Part shown: piece after piece, positions 59,540-64,000 of the stretch
Numbering within the stretch: position 1 is the first letter of the stretch
Layout: every line of letters starts with the position of its first letter
Assembly: GCA_007922225.1 (NCBI GenBank)
Contig: ML679962.1
Span: 38,641,863 to 38,705,862, forward strand
Direction of reading: 5' to 3'
Origin: Emydura subglobosa
Lineage: Eukaryota > Chordata > Testudines > Chelidae
Length of the DNA stretch: 64,000 bases
Translations under genes and position numbers: made by a program
Notes under the pieces: model-generated
Databases searched by the model: none
Told to the model about the DNA's origin: nothing
The model's input: the letters and a program-made list of their open reading frames with translations, nothing else

Positions 59540-60450
59540 CCCTTTACTTTTTAAGATTTCAACTTTCTATCCCATTCCTGTGGCTCTTCTCTGAACCCTC
59601 TCTAATTTATCATGATCCTTGTTACATTGTGGACACAGAACTGGACATGGTATTCTAGCAGCAGTTGCACAAGTGCCAAATACAGAGGTAATAAACCTCT
59701 CTAAGCCCACTCAAAAGTCCACTGTTTAAACATCCAAGGATCGTGTTAGCCCTTTTGGCCAGCGTTGCACTGAAAACTTGTGTTTATTATACACCATGAC
59801 CCCAAAGTCTCTTTCCGAGTCGCTGCTTCCCAGGATAGAATCCCCCATCCTGCAAGTATGGCCTGCATTCTTTGTTCCTAGATGTGCAACTTTACATTTG
59901 GCTGTATTAAAATACATAGTTTTCTCTTGCACCTAGTTTACCAAATGATCCAGACCACTCTCTCTCAGTGACCTGTCCTCTTCTTTGTTTGCCATTCCCC
60001 CAATTTACTAAACTTGAGTAGCTGCTGTTTAATATCCTTAGTTACTTCTTATTAAAATGTAAACTGTTTCTTCATTATCATATGATATGACTTACAACAT
60101 TTGTTTTTCTCAAATACAGAACAAAAATATTTATTGCACACACCAGCCTTTTCTAAATTATTATCGATCATTCTACCATTTCCACCTAGTAATGGACCAG
60201 TATCATTGGTAGGATTCTTTTTGTTACTGATCTACTTTTAAAAATCTTTTTTGTTGTCCTTAACTCTATTGGCCATAGATTTTTCCCTGCACCAATTGGC
60301 ATCCCTTATCATTCCACAATTCCTATCTTTTCAAATTATATTAATTACTATCAACTTCCCCTTTCTTCCATGGAGTATATGCTGCTTTTTTATTATTCTG
60401 TATACCTGCCTTCATTTACCCTCTAAGCCAGGTTGGTTTTGTAACCAAGA
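59540..60450 (-). mobile_element. CR1 LINE, internal ORF2 piece
   Basis: The plus strand shows 'gtgttagcccttttggccag', 'accccaaagtctctttccga' and 'gatgtgcaactttacatttg', the reverse of CR1 ORF2 C-terminal coding. Beyond about 59990 it continues into T-rich text that matches upstream CR1 less certainly. The 3' tail is not attached, so this is a deletion fragment. Confidence 0.75.
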
Positions 60451-61539
60451 TGAAGATCATACACCAGGGAAAAATCCTGCACTAGCTAAAATGACATAGA
60501 GCCAGATTCAAATTGATGGAAAGACCCCCACTGACCTCAGTGGGCTATGAATAAATAATATCTGCTCCTGCTCCCACGGTAGTGAAAGAAAGAGCCCTAC
60601 TAGAGAAGAATCGGGCTCCACTGGATTTTGTCACCTTTAATTTCTATTACTTTATTGGCCCTAGTGTTGGCCTATTATCTCCTTACCGTTACCCTTTCGT
60701 GCTTTATCCTTGAGACTAAAGTTTCAAGGATTTCTCCAAAACTTTTCCAGATATAAAAACAAAGAAGCCAAAGCAAAGCAAACAACTCTCCGTCATGAAG
60801 ACAGGTGAGGTTGCATAAAATACTCAATTAAAAACTCTTCCCCTCCAATGTGTTGTGTCACCAAATGTGACCATCTCCAGGGAATAACTCTTACTGCCTT
60901 GTGTGGTTGACTATTGAACCTGAGGCTCAAACTGCATATTTGGGAGGTGCTGGTAAGAGACAAAGACTTGAATGGAGAAAAGATGTTAAGTGTTGAGTTA
61001 GAAGGCCAAAGTCAGCAACATCACCTCCCAAATCAGCTGTTCAGGCCTTGGATTTATACAACAGCCGACACCTATTTGATTTATTCCCCTGATGAAGGAC
61101 AGACTTGCTGACAAACTGTTTTAAGTTAGTGCTTGGATGAATTTTAAATCCATTTTTATAACTTTTGTCACTCAATTCTGCCCTCTTCACATATTGCGGA
61201 TCAGTCCCTTGATTTGTTCTTGGGCTCCAAAGCTGAGAGAATAAAATAAACCAAAACAGAGCCATGAAGGTGCACAGGGAACAAATCTATGCAGCTGCAT
61301 CTTCCTGAAGCGCTGGGACTTCCTCCTCTGTTGTAATTTGTCATGTGATATGCAATGCTTGACCCCGCACACACTTACATGCTTATAGTTACTCCTGGGT
61401 AACTGAGTCCCAGTGACTTGAATAAGGCTCTGGAAGTAACAACACAGCAGTGACTAAATGTTTTCAGAATACATTCCCAAGACTGTAAGATGATCAGGAC
61501 ACAGACTTGTCTAAAGTGCCTATCATCTTAAGCACTATG
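60451..61539. other. Unassigned, no gene seen
   Basis: 'ccactgacctcagtgggcta' near 60529 is a small palindrome typical of old repeats. Otherwise nothing is recognised. Confidence 0.3.
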
Positions 61540-61744
61540 GGTCCGATTTTCAAAGGTATTTATGCACCTAAAGATGTCACTAGGCACCTAATGGGATTGT
61601 CAAATGCCCCTAAGTAGATTATGTGCCTGACTTCCATTGAAATCAATGATAGCAAGGTGCCTACACTGCTCAGGTGCTTCTGTGGATCCCACTGCGTGCA
61701 TATCTGCATCTTTAGGCACCTACATTCTTTGAAAAGTTTGGCCC
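61540..61744. mobile_element. Palindromic MITE with about 40-bp TIRs
   Basis: The left arm starts 'ggtccgattttcaaaggtat' and continues 'ttatgcacctaaagatgtca'. The reverse complement of the right arm starts 'gggccaaacttttcaaagaa' and continues 'tgtaggtgcctaaagatgca'. The arms pair over about 40 bp around a core containing 'tgacttccattgaaatcaat'. The transcript would fold into a long hairpin. No coding capacity. Confidence 0.75.
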
Positions 61745-62204
61745 AATGGGGCTGACTATAAAACCCTTTATTCAATGGATTTCAGTGGGCTTCGAATCAG
61801 TTCCCATATACACAAAAAATGATAATTCCACTTCTTTGTGTATCTCTTTATCTTGCTTTAGAGACTGAAATTGCAGCCTACTTTTAACAAGGGTGACAGA
61901 GCAGGACATTTTTATACTCTTTGGATTTTACTGGTTATTACCCAAGAATACATAAATATTAGTGCAATGGTGATACAACGACTAAATACAAAGGCTAGTG
62001 CAATTGCCAGAGTGTGTTAACCCCAGTTTAATGATTAATTGTTACAAAAATAGTCTCCCACTTAGCTTAAGAAATCGCAAAATAAGAGAAAAATCACCCT
62101 GCTGTTGTGATGTAAGTTTCTACTTGCGGACGACCAAGATGACATGCATAGGAGACTCAGGAACCAAAATTGTCTGGGCCAGTTGAGAGCAACAAGGAAG
62201 ACTC

Positions 62205-62540
62205 AGGCCTTGTCCTGACCAATTTTCTGACCGTTTTCAATACAGAATGCTCCCATTTGGCCTTTCAACCACTCTCAGGGTTTTAACAAGATCTTCTCTG
62301 TAATGGCAGCCCACATCAGGCATCATAGCTTCACCACCTTTCTCTATCTCAACAACTGGCTTCTTGTTGTCAAGATATTTCCATAAGGCTATAAGTCGAC
62401 TTCATTAATGCTTCAACTCCTGTCTTCCCTAGGGGTCAGTGTAAATGCAGAGAAGTCTGTGCTCACTCCAACGGACTTTAGACTTCATCAGAGCATCCCT
62501 TAATTCAGCCACCACACAGGCTTATCTGTTGATGGACAGG
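62205..62540 (+). pseudogene. DIRS-like reverse transcriptase fragment
   Basis: FQYRMLPFGLSTTLRVLTR (62232-62291) matches the 'F-F-VLPFGLSTAPRVFTK' motif of DIRS1-type retrotransposons. Shifted frames then give FLYLNNWLLV, where the catalytic YLDDWL is changed to YLNNWL, so both active-site aspartates are lost. Next come LLSSLGVSVNAEKSVLTPT and a degraded 'TQAYLLMDRFQEM'. Frameshifts break it at least twice. DIRS elements use a tyrosine recombinase instead of an integrase; none is visible here. The fragment lies head-on to the ORF1-like region downstream. Confidence 0.85.
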
Positions 62541-62686
62541 TTCCAAGAGATGAACAACTTCAAAGATTAGGTCATAAGCAGCCCTCAAACACCAAACAGA
62601 ATTTGTCTCTCTCTCTCCTTGCAACCCTACATAATAGGGAACTGCCTATGATTATCGGGGGCGATGGAGACATTGGAGCAACTGTT

Positions 62687-63975
62687 TCATACGTAGATGA
62701 GGAGGACAGTCTCGTCAGTCCTAGCAGAACCACCAGATCTGGCTCTATCTTCCTCTCCCATGTGGACAGGAGAAAGCTCTGAGTGTTCTCTCAGAGAGGA
62801 CAGGTAGACTGACTCCCTGGAGAATTGTGTTGACTTTGCAGGATAGTACAGGTCCCACAGTCCCTGGTATGGCCAGCAAGACTGGTCAAACGGTGGTTGT
62901 GGAGGGTCCCAAGGCATAGCTTACCAATGGTTCCCAGGCAGATGCTGAGGTGCAGGTTGGTTCCAAACTGGCCCACGTCCCCTGTCTAGGAAGGTATGCC
63001 TCAGGCGCGTCAGAGTCTCCCAAGAAATAAGATGTCAATTTGGGATCCATCAGCAGTGCTGATGCTGATGGTTCCGCTGAAGGGAAACAATGGCTAGATG
63101 GTAGAATGGGAGGAAGACTCCACCCATAAATTGAATCTCCTAGTGGAGTCAGGACCTCTCTTGTGAGAGAAGGACCTGATGATGATGGACATTGGGGATC
63201 CAGGAGAGTACAAATTTCATCAGGTGGAGCATAAGACTCTGTTCTCCCTGGAGCACAAGGGGCCCTGTCCACCTGCACTGCCGGAGCAGTTACAGCTTGT
63301 GCCACAGGCGGGTGAGGCAGAGCCGGTACCATCAGTGATTGAGGTTCTCAATGGTTGCCTTTTGTTGATTCCGTTGATTCCTAGAGTTTAGGTTTAGTTG
63401 GTACTTGAGGCACCATTGCCACCAGAGCACATTCTGGTACTGAAGATGCCTGGGATTTGAGGGCTTTCTTGTCATGACCCTGAGACTTAAGACAAAGTCC
63501 TCATAGGCCAAGAAAGAAGACTTACTCGACTTAGGCAGGGTTGATCCAACTTCTTTGAAGTGGACTTAGAGGAGGATCTGCTCTCATGTTTATGAGAATG
63601 CTCCCTGCCCTCTCAACAAGACCCCACTTGGGAATCTATGGGAGGTGCACTCCTTCCTGAGTGAGGCCGACTGTAGGAAGGGTTCCCTGGCCTGCCTCCG
63701 ACTGTGGCCTCATGGCCTTCTCCATTAGATGCTTCTTAAGGCAAAGCTCCCATCCCTCATGGGTATGACTGGGAAACAAGTGGCAGATATTTCACCTTCT
63801 CTGAGGCAGTACAGACAGTGCTGATGGTCACTGCTGACAGAGAAGGAGCACGGGCAAGAAGCACAGATTTTGAAGCCTGGAGTCCTGGGCAAAATCCGGT
63901 ACCCCAAACAAGATACCTGGGCTGGGGTTTGGGGGCTGGTGGGAATAAAGGAAGACCAAGCTCCAGACACTGTAG
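62687..63975 (-). pseudogene. DIRS ORF1 (gag-like) remnant
   Basis: Segments in minus-strand order: CASCPCSFSVSSDHQHCLYC with LREG (63860-63790), a C-x2-C...D-H-x2-CLYCL zinc-finger-like motif typical of DIRS ORF1; an acidic, proline- and serine-rich middle (62886-63332; PSSSGPSLTREVLTPLGDS); and a C-terminal WDPPQPPFDQSCWPYQGLWD followed by STQFSRESVYLSS. The proline/tryptophan-rich end is characteristic of the ORF1 family in turtles and crocodilians. Stops and shifts separate the pieces. The window ends near the upstream side, so the start may lie outside. On this strand the reverse transcriptase should follow below 62690, but only an opposite-strand one is there. Confidence 0.7.
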
Positions 63976-64000
63976 GTTTTGACCTTAGCCATGGGGCGGT

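Noticed and set aside
1..64000. tRNA, rRNA genes, CRISPR arrays or a bacterial-type operon
   Set aside because: No intact cloverleaf, no spaced direct-repeat array, and no cluster of co-directional intact genes. The content is vertebrate interspersed repeats.

Overview
The window looks like non-coding, repeat-rich DNA from an amniote, most likely a turtle; a crocodilian is the main alternative. The reasons are the density of CR1-superfamily LINEs of several ages, their 3' tails of the turtle/crocodilian type (ending in 'ttcttatg' or 'attctatg'), Harbinger and hAT non-autonomous elements with 'gtctacac' termini, a Penelope-like element, DIRS remnants, gypsy-type LTRs and a tRNA-derived amniote SINE. 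I found no convincing host protein-coding exon, tRNA, rRNA or CRISPR array. Every reading frame with recognisable homology belongs to a mobile element, and all of them are decayed.

Layout. 1-2.6 kb: a CR1 tail, a small TIR element and a SINE fragment. 2.65-5.0 kb: a minus-strand LTR retrotransposon with two related LTRs, a gag of the Gmr1-like (SCAN-related) Ty3/gypsy type, and no room for pol. 5-13 kb: mostly unassigned, with one palindromic element. 13.2-15 kb: a small hAT element with an 8-bp target duplication, and a SINE. 15.56-20.24 kb: a CR1 copy split by a 4.2-kb Harbinger transposon that keeps both of its genes, arranged tail to tail. 22.5-30.2 kb: a Harbinger-type MITE, several CR1 copies and AT-rich repeats. 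33-34.5 kb: a solo LTR, a TIR element and a 130-bp Penelope tail with a perfect 10-bp target duplication. 36.3-37.5 kb: an RTE-like LINE. 39.38-41.34 kb: a 5'-truncated Penelope-like element carrying a 708-bp nested TIR element that itself holds a minisatellite. 42-48.4 kb: CR1 fragments and AT-rich repeats. 49.4-54.0 kb: an LTR split by GC-rich LTR-like DNA plus a CR1 that lost its catalytic palm domain. 54.6-61.7 kb: CR1, SINE, LTR and MITE copies. 62.2-64 kb: two DIRS pieces in opposite orientation.

The elements do not work together as a host system. They record successive insertions: CR1 then Harbinger, Penelope then TIR element, LTR then CR1. The most informative items are the nested boundaries with target duplications, the two-gene Harbinger with a lost catalytic glutamate, and the gag-only Gmr1-like element. 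Boundaries without a stated target duplication are approximate, because they come from reading the sequence and recalled family knowledge, not from a database search.
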